Part shown: in pieces, positions 1 through 6,771 of the stretch
How the letters are laid out: every line of letters starts with the position of its first letter
Numbering within the stretch: position 1 is the stretch's first letter
Assembly: GCA_007130675.1 (NCBI GenBank)
Contig: SLSB01000338.1
Span: 1-9,720, forward strand
Direction: 5' to 3'
Origin: Candidatus Hydrogenedentota bacterium
Lineage (GTDB): Bacteria > Hydrogenedentota > Hydrogenedentia > Hydrogenedentales > SLHB01
Length of the DNA stretch: 9,720 nt
Position numbers and translations under genes: made by a program
Notes under the pieces: generated by a model
The model's database searches: none
The model's input: the letters and a program-made list of their open reading frames with translations, nothing else
What the model was told of the DNA's origin: nothing

Positions 1-278
1 CAAGCGGCCGGGCCCACACGATAGGCGAGACCGAGGGCATGGTCAAGATTGTGGGCGATGCCCGGACCGGCGAGGTCCTGGGCGTGCATATCCTGGGGGC
101 CGAGGCGGGTGAACTTATTGCGTCGGCCGCAATGGCGATGAAACTCGAAGCGACCGCCGAGGCAATCGCCGAGACCATTCATACGCACCCGACGTTGTCG
201 GAAACCGTCAAGGAAGCTGCCGAAGATTTCTTGGGCATGGGCATTCATACCCCGCCAAGAAAGGCAAAACAGGGCTAA
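1..278 (+). CDS. lpd: Dihydrolipoamide dehydrogenase, C-terminal fragment
   Basis: This is the 3' end of a gene that starts before the window; the reading frame runs from base 3 and gives 91 visible residues up to TAA at 276-278. The segment is the dimerisation domain of the E3 flavoprotein, which reoxidises the dihydrolipoyl groups of 2-oxoacid dehydrogenase or glycine-cleavage complexes with NAD+. Visible hallmarks are the strand-turn-strand GMVKIVGD...GEVLGVHILG, the helix start AEAGELI, and the signature HTHPTLSE. In that signature His62 and Glu67 of the visible part form the His-Glu dyad that completes the active site of the partner subunit. The tail ends in a short basic extension (PPRKAKQG). 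The FAD and NAD domains and the redox disulfide lie outside the window. The yfhO-like gene starts 17 bp downstream. Other members of the same flavoprotein disulfide reductase family are less likely, because the HxHPTxxE pattern is best matched by Lpd. Confidence 0.93.
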   Translation, partial: SGRAHTIGETEGMVKIVGDARTGEVLGVHILGAEAGELIASAAMAMKLEATAEAIAETIHTHPTLSETVKEAAEDFLGMGIHTPPRKAKQG

Positions 279-295
279 TCGCCCGGAGGACTCGC

Positions 296-2599
296 GTGCG
301 ACCCTGGGTTCGCAAGACACTGGAACACGTCATCTGCCTGCTGGTCGTGGCGATTGCGGCCATGGCAGCGCTGCACCCCGCGGTCTTTAACGGGCGCGTG
401 GCAGTGCCTGCTTCCGATATTCTGTTTGCAGCACCTTGGGAAGAAGGACGTCCAGAGGGCCTCGAACCCTCGGGCCTGCCGTCTCATGCGCCCGCCAGAC
501 AGCATTATCCCTGGTATGTCTTCATGAGCGATAGCGTGGCCCGCGGCGATTCACTTTTGTGGAATCCGCTCGAGGGGTGCGGCATGCCGTTTTTTGCGCT
601 GTGGCGTTCGCGGTGCCTCTCACCATTCAGTCTCCCGTTTTATTTCTTCGACGCTGAGACCGGGCTAAAGGTGTCGGCATTTCTTAAACTGCTGGCCGCG
701 GGCATATGCGGCTTTCTCGCCGGGCGCCGCCTCGGGTTTGCGCCGGCCCTGGCGCTCTTCATCGGCCTTTCGTTTCAATTGAGCGCATCCCTGCTCCATT
801 GGCTGTCCTCGCCCCTGTCCGACACGCTGCCTTGGCTCCCGCTACTGTTGATCTTCGTCGACCGTCTCGCGCTGGGCCGCATTCATTATTGGCCGTATGG
901 CGCGCTCGTGCTTGCGCTGATGCTGCTGGGCGGAGAACCCGAGGCCGTTGCCGGCATACTTGCTGTGACCGTGTTCTTCATCGTGGCGCGCAACCTGCTG
1001 GGGCGGCGCGGCTACGTGCAGCTTTTCGCCAGCTTAAGCACCTACGCGATTGCCGCATCCATCGCCGCGGCACTCTGTGCAATCCAGATTCTGCCGTTCT
1101 ACGAGCTGGTCCAGGAATCCGCCGCTTTGGGCAATCTCGAACCCGTCGTGAACCTCAGACTCCCGCACTTGGCCGCTGTGTTTCTTCCGCACCTCTTTGG
1201 AGACTCTCCGTTTGCATTTGCGGACGATGCGCTCAGCGCCCAAGCCCGGCTGGTTCTTGTGGTATACGCGGGTATTGTGCAGTTATGGCTTATTCCCCTG
1301 TGGTTTGCGCTGCGCCGCTACTCGACTCCACCACAGCGGCATCGAATCGAGGCGTTGCTTATCACCTCGGCTGCTGCGCTCGTGCTGGCCATGGTATTCC
1401 CGTTCAGACACGTGCGGCCCGAACATCTGCTTGCGGCCAATTCGCTGTTGGTAGCCATCGCGGCGGCCGCTGCTGCCGAGGAATGGGTGTCGCTCGATGC
1501 CGAAGGATGCAAACGAACCCTGAAACGGCTTATTTTCACGGTGCCTGTAACTTTGGTCGCAGCCTTGGTCATCTGTGCACTGGGCTGGCAGAGCGCCGTA
1601 TCTCCGAGATTGAATCTTCTTGCCCAAGGGCTCCTGCCTGCGGTTTTTTTGTGTGTCTTGGTGCTGTTGGTGCTGACTACGTTGCTGAAACCCTCGCTCC
1701 GGGTCATGGGTTATGCCCTGTCCGCCGTGGCGGTGGTCCAGGCCCTGGCCATGGTGCATCCCGGAAGCGCGCCCCCGGCCTTCATGGCTCCCGAGGCTCT
1801 GTTTCCGCGCACCGAATTCATCGAGACTTTACAAGAGGGCGGTCGACGGGCCGGGGGCAGCCTGCAGCTCAAGAATTGGCCTTTGGCGGGGAACCTCATC
1901 CCACAGACGTATGCGCCGAGTGGCGTGCTGCTGAAGCGGCACCGCGATTTCTTCGCGGTTGCGGAAGACCAACCGCTGTTGACACGGCGCACGGGAGCAC
2001 ACAACCTTATCTTGACCAAGGAAGACATTCAGGGGCCGTTTGCCGCCATGCGGCCCCTTCTGCGCCTCAAGCATGTGCTGCCCGCCGGAGCGGGCATCTT
2101 CGAGGACCTCGAGGCCAAGCCCCGCGCCTGGATTACGTTCGAAGGGCGGCCCGTGGAAACGTTTGATCCCGACCAGTTGGATGCCCAGCGGCCGCCGTTG
2201 ATGGAGAACGCGGTGCCGCCGCCGGTCGAAAACGCACCGGAGGGAACAGCCGAGATTCTCCCTGAGAGCGGCAACACTCGCGTGCAGATCGCGGTCGAGT
2301 CGAAGTCAGCGGGCGTACTGTATCTCGCGGATGCGTGGTACCCGGGCTGGCGCGCGTCGGTCAACGGAAATCCCGCAACAGTTTTTCCGATTGACGGGTT
2401 GTTTCGCGGCGTCCGCATACCAGAAGGCACGAGCGTGGTCGAGATGGTCTACGAACCCCGCAGCCTTATCGCGGGAGCATGGGTCAGCCTGGCCGCGGCG
2501 TTGGCGACCGGCGGCTTCATACTCTACCTGGCCATCAGGTGGCTCATGAAACATCACCGCGCGCGCAAACTCGAGCGCGAGCTGGGTTCACATCTGTAG
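296..2599 (+). CDS. YfhO-family polytopic membrane protein
   Basis: The product has 767 residues, a usual length for the YfhO family. These large membrane proteins resemble GT-C glycosyltransferases and are linked to cell-envelope glycan or lipoteichoic-acid glycosylation in Firmicutes. The start is GTG at 296, set by GGAGGA at 285-290 with a 5-nt spacer. Family marks are the loop WNPLEGCGMP (residues 89-98) after the first membrane segment (about 11-27), the GGEPEA turn (212-217), and the C-terminal beta domain with YPGWRASVNG (682-691), FRGV (703-706) and MVYEP (717-721). I count about 13-14 hydrophobic segments: most lie between 125 and 486, the last at about 723-747, with a basic cytoplasmic tail. 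A soluble region (about 490-720) precedes that last segment. The gene follows lpd by 17 bp and may share its transcript, although no functional tie is evident. The substrate is unknown and no glycosyltransferase neighbours are visible. Confidence 0.88.
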   Translation: MRPWVRKTLEHVICLLVVAIAAMAALHPAVFNGRVAVPASDILFAAPWEEGRPEGLEPSGLPSHAPARQHYPWYVFMSDSVARGDSLLWNPLEGCGMPFFALWRSRCLSPFSLPFYFFDAETGLKVSAFLKLLAAGICGFLAGRRLGFAPALALFIGLSFQLSASLLHWLSSPLSDTLPWLPLLLIFVDRLALGRIHYWPYGALVLALMLLGGEPEAVAGILAVTVFFIVARNLLGRRGYVQLFASLSTYAIAASIAAALCAIQILPFYELVQESAALGNLEPVVNLRLPHLAAVFLPHLFGDSPFAFADDALSAQARLVLVVYAGIVQLWLIPLWFALRRYSTPPQRHRIEALLITSAAALVLAMVFPFRHVRPEHLLAANSLLVAIAAAAAAEEWVSLDAEGCKRTLKRLIFTVPVTLVAALVICALGWQSAVSPRLNLLAQGLLPAVFLCVLVLLVLTTLLKPSLRVMGYALSAVAVVQALAMVHPGSAPPAFMAPEALFPRTEFIETLQEGGRRAGGSLQLKNWPLAGNLIPQTYAPSGVLLKRHRDFFAVAEDQPLLTRRTGAHNLILTKEDIQGPFAAMRPLLRLKHVLPAGAGIFEDLEAKPRAWITFEGRPVETFDPDQLDAQRPPLMENAVPPPVENAPEGTAEILPESGNTRVQIAVESKSAGVLYLADAWYPGWRASVNGNPATVFPIDGLFRGVRIPEGTSVVEMVYEPRSLIAGAWVSLAAALATGGFILYLAIRWLMKHHRARKLERELGSHL

Positions 2600-2607
2600 C
2601 CTGTGCT

Positions 2608-3714
2608 TCAGGAAAGCAGGCCTTCGAGCCGACCGTGAGGTTCCATGCCCAGTTCGACAGCGCGCTGGTAATGGGGACGAGCGGCGGCGGCATCCTTCTT
2701 CTCGATTGCATACCACCAGGCCAGATTCACATGGGCGGGGACGTACTCGGGCCATTGTTCTACAACGGTTTTCGCGGTGCGGATGGCTGCATCCAGATTG
2801 CCTTGGTGGAATTGCAGAACCGCGAGGGCATTATGTGCATCGGCGTAGTCGGGGCGCAATTCAATGGCCTTGTTCAGATGCTCGAGGGCCCTGTCGAACC
2901 GCTTCTTGCTCATGGCCCATTTGCCCAAGTGGTATTCGCCCAGCGCATTTTCCTCAAGCGCCAGGCTCACGGTGAGCGCAGCGGCGGCCGCTTCGATGGT
3001 TTCGGCAAGATCATCGCGCAACGACTGCGTACCGCCGCGCCACTTGTCCAACGCGCCCCGTTCAACCGTCAAACGGGCGCCTCTGATCCGCGGCTTCATG
3101 CGGTCGGTGGGATCACGAAGTGGGTCATAGGCAAGCACGGGCTCGGGTGTTACAACAAACGTATCCGCCCACAGCGTGCGCCCTTCGGGCAGGGTAAGTT
3201 GGCGGCCCTCGATCTTCACCGCCAGCGTGCCGTCATGGCCAAACACGCCGTGGGTTGTTCTGAGCTGCAATAACACGTCGTGGTTCTGACGGGCCAGCCC
3301 GTCGTAGCGGGCGGCAAGAGCTTCTCGGCGGCTTGAATAGCCCGCTGTTGTACTCAAAGGCCACACCTGGACCAGGTTTTCCCCCACAGCTTCCTGCAGC
3401 CACTGTTCGATACCTTCCTCGAGCATGGCCGCCGTGTCGACTTCGCCGATGAGTTCAGCGATCTGATTCCGGTAACGTGCATTCACCACGGCGTCCACAC
3501 TGGTCCCGAGCACCAAGCCCGCCGACCCCGCAACACGCAAAGTCCTCCCCGCGGGGGAAACGGCCACCGTCAGCGAGTCGTTGGCGTGTTGGACGGACCA
3601 TACGGGAGAGTCAGCTTCATGCAACGTCATGCTGGGCGGCCGGCCCGTCGTGGCGCAGCCCACGGCCAGCAACAGAACGCAAACGCACAAGAAATGCGCA
3701 ACCGGAAAACGCAT
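2608..3714 (-). CDS. TPR-repeat lipoprotein of unknown function
   Basis: I take ATG at 3712-3714 as the start, giving 368 residues. It has AGGAGA 7 nt upstream and opens directly into a lipoprotein signal peptide: a hydrophobic stretch at residues 8-18 and a lipobox LAVGC with Cys20. The longer in-frame reading to 3801 would bury that signal behind 29 extra residues. Residues about 257-358 contain three tandem tetratricopeptide repeats, including the typical ALEHLNKAIELRPDYADAHNALA. The region 21-250 matches no domain I recognise; it has an alternating strand/helix look (DVLLQLRTTHG, TLAVKIEG) and an alanine-rich helix just before the repeats. The mature protein should be membrane-anchored and face the periplasm, with the TPRs as a protein-binding platform; partners are unknown. 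It lies 199 bp downstream of pruA on the same strand with no clear terminator between, so readthrough is possible. It converges on the YfhO gene with 8 bp between stop codons. Confidence 0.85.
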   Translation of the reverse strand: MRFPVAHFLCVCVLLLAVGCATTGRPPSMTLHEADSPVWSVQHANDSLTVAVSPAGRTLRVAGSAGLVLGTSVDAVVNARYRNQIAELIGEVDTAAMLEEGIEQWLQEAVGENLVQVWPLSTTAGYSSRREALAARYDGLARQNHDVLLQLRTTHGVFGHDGTLAVKIEGRQLTLPEGRTLWADTFVVTPEPVLAYDPLRDPTDRMKPRIRGARLTVERGALDKWRGGTQSLRDDLAETIEAAAAALTVSLALEENALGEYHLGKWAMSKKRFDRALEHLNKAIELRPDYADAHNALAVLQFHQGNLDAAIRTAKTVVEQWPEYVPAHVNLAWWYAIEKKDAAAARPHYQRAVELGMEPHGRLEGLLS

Positions 3715-3721
3715 GATAGTT

Positions 3722-3727
3722 TCTCCT
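3722..3727 (-). promoter_or_regulatory. Shine-Dalgarno site fixing the TPR lipoprotein start
   Basis: On the minus strand AGGAGA sits 7 nt before the ATG at 3712-3714. It supports the internal ATG, which begins a clean lipoprotein signal peptide, over the in-frame start 87 bases further upstream. Confidence 0.75.
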
Positions 3728-3913
3728 CTCAAATATCCGCAAAGGCGGAATGGGGGTTCTCCTTGACCAGACAATAAGCGCGGGGCTCTGCCGTGGCTCA
3801 AGACTGTATGCTACCGTCGCGGACCCCGAAGCGCAAGTTGCCGAAGAAAACGCAGCATGTTGAGCAGGGCGCAGGAACGAATGCGGCCACTCCCGCGCCC
3901 CGGCAAAGCGCGT

Positions 3914-5545
3914 CTACTCGTCGGCCATATGGGGATACCGGTAGTCGGTCGGCGGCAAGAAGTTCTCTTTGATCGAGCGCGGCGAGACCCAGCGCTCGAG
4001 ATTCAGCCATGAGCCGGCTTTGTCATTGGTGCCCGACGCGCGGCTGCCTCCGAACGGCTGCTGACCGACCACCGCGCCCGTGGGTTTGTCGTTGATGTAG
4101 AAATTGCCCGCGGCATTCACCAGCGTCTTCGACGCTTTCACGATCGCCGAGCGGTCCTGTGCGAAGATCGCGCCCGTCAGCGCATACGGGCTCGTCTTGT
4201 CGCACAAATCGAGTGTGGCTTCATATTCTTTTTCGGGATAGACATAGACGGTCAGTACCGGGCCGAAAATCTCTTCCGACATCAGACGGGACTGAGGGTC
4301 TTTGCTCAGGACGATTGTCGGCTCGATGAAATAGCCTTTCGCATCATCGTAATTGCCCCCCGTCAGTATCTCGAGACTCGGGTCGCTCTTGGCGAAATCG
4401 ATGTAACTCGAGATGCTCCGGAACGCCGCTGCGTCGATGACCGCGCCCATGAAGTTCTTGAAATCACAGATGTCACCCATATCGATCGAATTGGTCTGAT
4501 CGAGCAGGCGCTCTTTCAGGGCGGGCCACATCGAGTCAGGGATGTAGGCCCGGCTCGCTGCCGAGCATTTCTGCCCCTGATACTCGAAGGCCCCGCGCAC
4601 AAGCCCGGTCGCCAGCACATCCAGGTCGGCCGACGTGTGGGCGAAGATGAAATCCTTGCCGCCGGTCTCGCCGACGATCCGAGGATACGAGTAATACTTG
4701 CGGATATCCGACCCGACGGCCAGCCAAATGGTCGAGAAGACCTTTGTGCTTCCGGTAAAGTGGATCCCGCCGAGGTCGAGATGATCCAGAACGGGCGGCC
4801 CGATGGTGTCGCCCGGTCCAGGCACCATGTTGATCACGCCGTCAGGGATGCCGGCCTCTTTGAGGATCTGCATGATGTAATGGGCGGGCAGCACCGCGCT
4901 CGACGCCGGTTTCCAGACCACCGCGTTGCCCATCAGCGCCGGGGCCGTGGGCAGATTGCCCGCAATCGACGTAAAATTGAATGGCGTGATCGCGAATACG
5001 AACCCCTCGAGCGGACGGTGCTCCATATAGTTGAGCACCTGGTGGCTCGACATGGGCTGGTCGTCGTAGATCTGTGTCATGAAATACGGATTGAACCGCC
5101 AGAAGTCAATCAGCTCGCATGCGGAATCAATCTCCGCCTGCCAGCAGGTCTTGCTTGTGCTGAGCATGGTGGCAGCATTCAATACCTGCCGGTATTTCCC
5201 CGTGAGCAGTTCGGCGGCCTTGAGCATCACTGTTGCGCGATCCGACCAAGGCATCAGGGCCCACTCGCGTTTGGCCGCGTTGGCCGCGTCGATGGCCTGG
5301 TGCGCGTGCAAGGCGTTGGCCTGGTGGTACTGCCCCAAGAGCTGTGCGCGGTTGTGGGGGCAACGCATCTCGACAAGCTTTTCCGACTTGACTTCCTTGC
5401 CGCCGATGATGATGGGAACCTCCACTGGGTTCTCGATCATATCCTTCAACACGGCCTGCAGCTCGGCACGCTCCTTGCTTCCCGGCGCATAGGTCAGGTT
5501 CGGTTCATTCTTGGGCTCAGGAATGTGGAACAATCCGTTGAACAT
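3914..5545 (-). CDS. pruA: L-glutamate gamma-semialdehyde (P5C) dehydrogenase
   Basis: This NAD+-dependent aldehyde dehydrogenase oxidises glutamate gamma-semialdehyde, the open form of 1-pyrroline-5-carboxylate, to glutamate: the last step of proline (and often ornithine/arginine) breakdown, in the cytoplasm. I take ATG at 5543-5545 (543 residues), with AGGAGA 6 nt upstream. A longer frame to 5596 adds 17 basic residues and has no support. The length matches monofunctional, ALDH4-type P5C dehydrogenases and is far shorter than bifunctional PutA. Visible marks are TPFNFTSIAGNL (187-198), the cofactor-fold motif FTGST (263-267), catalytic Glu293 in VGETGGKDF, nucleophile Cys327 in EYQGQKCSAASR, EEIFGPV (424-430), and the family signature around 499-512 (GGSRASGTNDKAGS). 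All catalytic residues are present. No proline dehydrogenase gene is in view. The gene is divergent from the DUF5610-like gene across 452 bp. Confidence 0.95.
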   Translation of the reverse strand: MFNGLFHIPEPKNEPNLTYAPGSKERAELQAVLKDMIENPVEVPIIIGGKEVKSEKLVEMRCPHNRAQLLGQYHQANALHAHQAIDAANAAKREWALMPWSDRATVMLKAAELLTGKYRQVLNAATMLSTSKTCWQAEIDSACELIDFWRFNPYFMTQIYDDQPMSSHQVLNYMEHRPLEGFVFAITPFNFTSIAGNLPTAPALMGNAVVWKPASSAVLPAHYIMQILKEAGIPDGVINMVPGPGDTIGPPVLDHLDLGGIHFTGSTKVFSTIWLAVGSDIRKYYSYPRIVGETGGKDFIFAHTSADLDVLATGLVRGAFEYQGQKCSAASRAYIPDSMWPALKERLLDQTNSIDMGDICDFKNFMGAVIDAAAFRSISSYIDFAKSDPSLEILTGGNYDDAKGYFIEPTIVLSKDPQSRLMSEEIFGPVLTVYVYPEKEYEATLDLCDKTSPYALTGAIFAQDRSAIVKASKTLVNAAGNFYINDKPTGAVVGQQPFGGSRASGTNDKAGSWLNLERWVSPRSIKENFLPPTDYRYPHMADE

Positions 5546-5551
5546 AGACTC

Positions 5552-5557
5552 TCTCCT
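5552..5557 (-). promoter_or_regulatory. Shine-Dalgarno site fixing the pruA start
   Basis: AGGAGA on the minus strand lies 6 nt before the ATG at 5543-5545. That ATG gives an N-terminus typical of P5C dehydrogenases (FNGLFHIPEPKNEP), so the in-frame extension up to 5596 is left out. Confidence 0.75.
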
Positions 5558-5568
5558 GTTTGCGCGGC

Positions 5569-5596
5569 GTGATACGCACGCCGGTCGCGGTGTCAA
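5569..5596 (-). promoter_or_regulatory. Candidate sigma70-type promoter of pruA
   Basis: On the minus strand a perfect -35 hexamer TTGACA (5591-5596) is followed after 16 bp by TATCAC (5569-5574), a 4/6 match to the -10 consensus. Transcription would begin near 5562, leaving a leader of about 17 nt that just includes the Shine-Dalgarno site. The position is ideal, but the -10 is imperfect and the match was read by eye. Confidence 0.42.
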
Positions 5597-5878
5597 TCCG
5601 CGGGTTAAGGTCCGTCATGAGCCGGCCGGCATCGATTGGTAAGCCGCGCGCCATGCATGGCTGAGAGCCTGCGCGTGTAACGCCTTCGACTCCCCCGGTT
5701 CCGGATGGAAACCCCATGTTGTAAGCGACCGCCGCGAAAATGTCAAATAAATGACCGCGAGCCCGCCAAGATGCCGCGTCTACATTTCGGTAGCACACGC
5801 GCGCACGCCAGGTAGATGCGCCATCTTGCCGCGTTTGCCCACATTGCGCTGGGAGGGTTTTCCTGTCACGCGCTGCAT
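5597..5878. other. Non-coding part of the divergent intergenic region
   Basis: Together with its flanking promoters this is the longest stretch without a gene (5546-5997, 452 bp). I see no convincing protein here. Weak open frames on the minus strand (for example 5517-5897) have no homology I recognise, no good ribosome site, and run into pruA. The region contains the imperfect inverted repeat at 5767-5828, and a short GTCA-N6-TGAC symmetry at 5742-5755 that could be an operator but is too short to call. No tRNA fold is apparent. Confidence 0.5.
5767..5828. repeat. Imperfect 17-bp inverted repeat with 28-nt loop
   Basis: The left arm (5767-5783, CAAGATGCCGCGTCTAC) and right arm (5812-5828, GTAGATGCGCCATCTTG) are reverse complements at 15 of 17 positions. 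In RNA transcribed from the plus strand one mismatch becomes a G-U pair, leaving a single C-C mismatch in a 17-bp stem. The 28-nt spacer is GC-rich around CACGCGCGCACG. No T-run follows on either strand, so it is not a standard terminator. It lies about 220 bp upstream of pruA and 170 bp upstream of the DUF5610-like gene. It could be a small structured RNA, a regulator binding site, or the remnant of a small repeat element. Confidence 0.6.
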
Positions 5879-5913
5879 TTGACACGTCGGGGCTCAAGGT
5901 TATGTGCTAAAAT
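5879..5913 (+). promoter_or_regulatory. Candidate promoter of the DUF5610-like gene
   Basis: TGC-TAAAAT at 5905-5913 is an extended -10 element (TGn followed by a 5/6 match to TATAAT). A perfect TTGACA lies at 5879-5884, but 23 bp before TAAAAT, longer than the normal 16-18. TATGTG at 5901-5906 would give a 16-bp spacer but is a weaker -10. Transcription starting near 5920 would give a leader of about 78 nt before the ATG at 5998. Confidence 0.45.
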
Positions 5914-5997
5914 GCCGATACTACGAAAGGATGGATTATTTTCGCAATCAAGATACCGAGAGGTAAGAAGCCGCCACGGACGGCAGAGGATGGCGCC

Positions 5998-6516
5998 ATG
6001 GACACGAAAAACATTCTGACAGGGATCAAGACAGAGGACGTCAAATATCCCACGCCACAACCCAAGCCCCGGGTCATTCCAACACCCATACGGGTTCCCC
6101 AGATGGACGCGCTCGATATTGGCCAGAACCCCGCACAGGCTGCAGAGAACGCTCCGAGCATCGTACTCGAGCGCGCGATCATGCGCATTCGCGCTACGGT
6201 GGAGCAGGCCAGCGCGGAACTTCGCCTCCCCGAAGGCGCGCAACTCGACACGTCGCCCGAGGCCACAGCCGGTCGTATCGCGGATTTCGCACTCGGGCTG
6301 TATGACAAGTGGCGCCAACGCAATGCGGATCTTCCTGAAGCTGATGCGCGGAGCAACTTCGCCGCGCTCATCGGCAACGCGGTGGCGCAGGGCGTCAACG
6401 AAGCCCGTGAGATTCTCGGCGCCCTTCAGGCTCTCAGCCCGGAAGTCGACCAAAAAGTGAACGCTATCGCGGAAATGACACAACAGCGCATCGAACAATT
6501 CGCGGCCAACGCGTAG
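5998..6516 (+). CDS. DUF5610-like protein of unknown function
   Basis: This encodes a 172-residue protein with no signal peptide or membrane segment. AGAGGA (5985-5990) sits 7 nt before the ATG. Residues 1-50 are proline-rich and probably disordered (PTPQPKPRVIPTPIRVP). Residues 54-170 are helical and follow the layout I associate with DUF5610: an opening helix LERAIMRIRATVEQASAEL, the segment TSPEATAGRIADFALGLYD (86-104), then GVNEAREILGALQALSPEVD (132-151) and a closing helix with QQRIEQFA. The function of that family is not known to me; in Pseudomonas similar domains sit at the ends of otherwise disordered proteins. The gene stands alone: its own candidate promoter lies upstream and a strong terminator downstream. 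It is divergent from pruA, and nothing in the sequence ties the two together. The family assignment rests on remembered pattern, not a search. Confidence 0.75.
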   Translation: MDTKNILTGIKTEDVKYPTPQPKPRVIPTPIRVPQMDALDIGQNPAQAAENAPSIVLERAIMRIRATVEQASAELRLPEGAQLDTSPEATAGRIADFALGLYDKWRQRNADLPEADARSNFAALIGNAVAQGVNEAREILGALQALSPEVDQKVNAIAEMTQQRIEQFAANA

Positions 6517-6549
6517 CCACCAAACCAGTCCAAAAAAAAGCTTCTGTCA

Positions 6550-6579
6550 GCACCCTCGGGCGGACCGGCCCGAGGGTGC
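6550..6579 (+). terminator. Intrinsic terminator after the DUF5610-like gene
   Basis: A perfect 12-bp GC-rich stem (GCACCCTCGGGC at 6550-6561, GCCCGAGGGTGC at 6568-6579) closes a 6-nt loop, with one more A-T pair outside. A T-rich tail (TTCTTTCACATTTTCTC) follows. An A8 run at 6532-6539 lies upstream, so weak function in the other direction is conceivable. It begins 33 bp after the stop codon at 6516 and separates this gene from the lipoprotein gene downstream. Confidence 0.85.
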
Positions 6580-6667
6580 TTCTTTCACATTTTCTCAGGA
6601 TGAACGCATCACGGATTCCCCCCATTTGTGATGCTATCGAGCCAGGCGAATCTGTCCCTGTATCCTG

Positions 6668-6676
6668 TGCTATACT
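6668..6676 (+). promoter_or_regulatory. Candidate extended -10 promoter of the GspG-like lipoprotein
   Basis: TGC-TATACT is an extended -10 motif with a 5/6 match to TATAAT. No good -35 hexamer is seen 16-18 bp upstream, as is common for extended -10 promoters. Transcription would start near 6683, giving a leader of about 90 nt. The core TGTGCTA is shared with the -10 region at 5903-5913. Confidence 0.45.
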
Positions 6677-6771
6677 GAAGTTGAGGGCGCGCGGAGGTTC
6701 CACGGCACGTTCGCGAGCGTGACATTGCCGGGCGCACGCGCCCACCGGCCGAAATCAAAGGAGGTACGGGC

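Noticed and set aside
706..2166. 486-residue plus-strand open frame inside the YfhO gene
   Set aside because: It is out of frame with a clearly recognisable YfhO protein and its Arg/Ala/Cys-rich product has no domain. GC-rich DNA produces such frames.
2479..3273. 264-residue plus-strand frame opposite the TPR lipoprotein
   Set aside because: It is antisense to a gene with clear TPRs and lipobox, overlaps the end of yfhO, and resembles no family.
3798..4010. 70-residue minus-strand frame after pruA
   Set aside because: It begins inside the pruA C-terminus in another frame and has no recognisable content.
4637..5572. 311-residue plus-strand frame opposite pruA
   Set aside because: It is a mirror of a highly conserved dehydrogenase; the His/Arg/Leu-rich product is typical of antisense frames.
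5660..5700. CTGAGAG motif suggestive of a TPP riboswitch
   Set aside because: The other conserved parts (ACCUGAUC-type segment, closing stems) are absent, and the downstream gene is not thiamine-related.
5742..5755. GTCA-N6-TGAC symmetry as a possible regulator operator
   Set aside because: Four-base arms are expected often by chance and match no known operator well; it is kept only as a note in the intergenic entry.
5517..5897. 126-residue minus-strand frame in the pruA upstream region
   Set aside because: It overlaps the pruA start, has no good ribosome site and no recognisable domain, and contains the inverted repeat. I treat the region as non-coding.
5866..6498. 210-residue minus-strand frame opposite the DUF5610-like gene
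   Set aside because: The plus strand has promoter, ribosome site, terminator and a family-like helical protein. The minus-strand product looks random.
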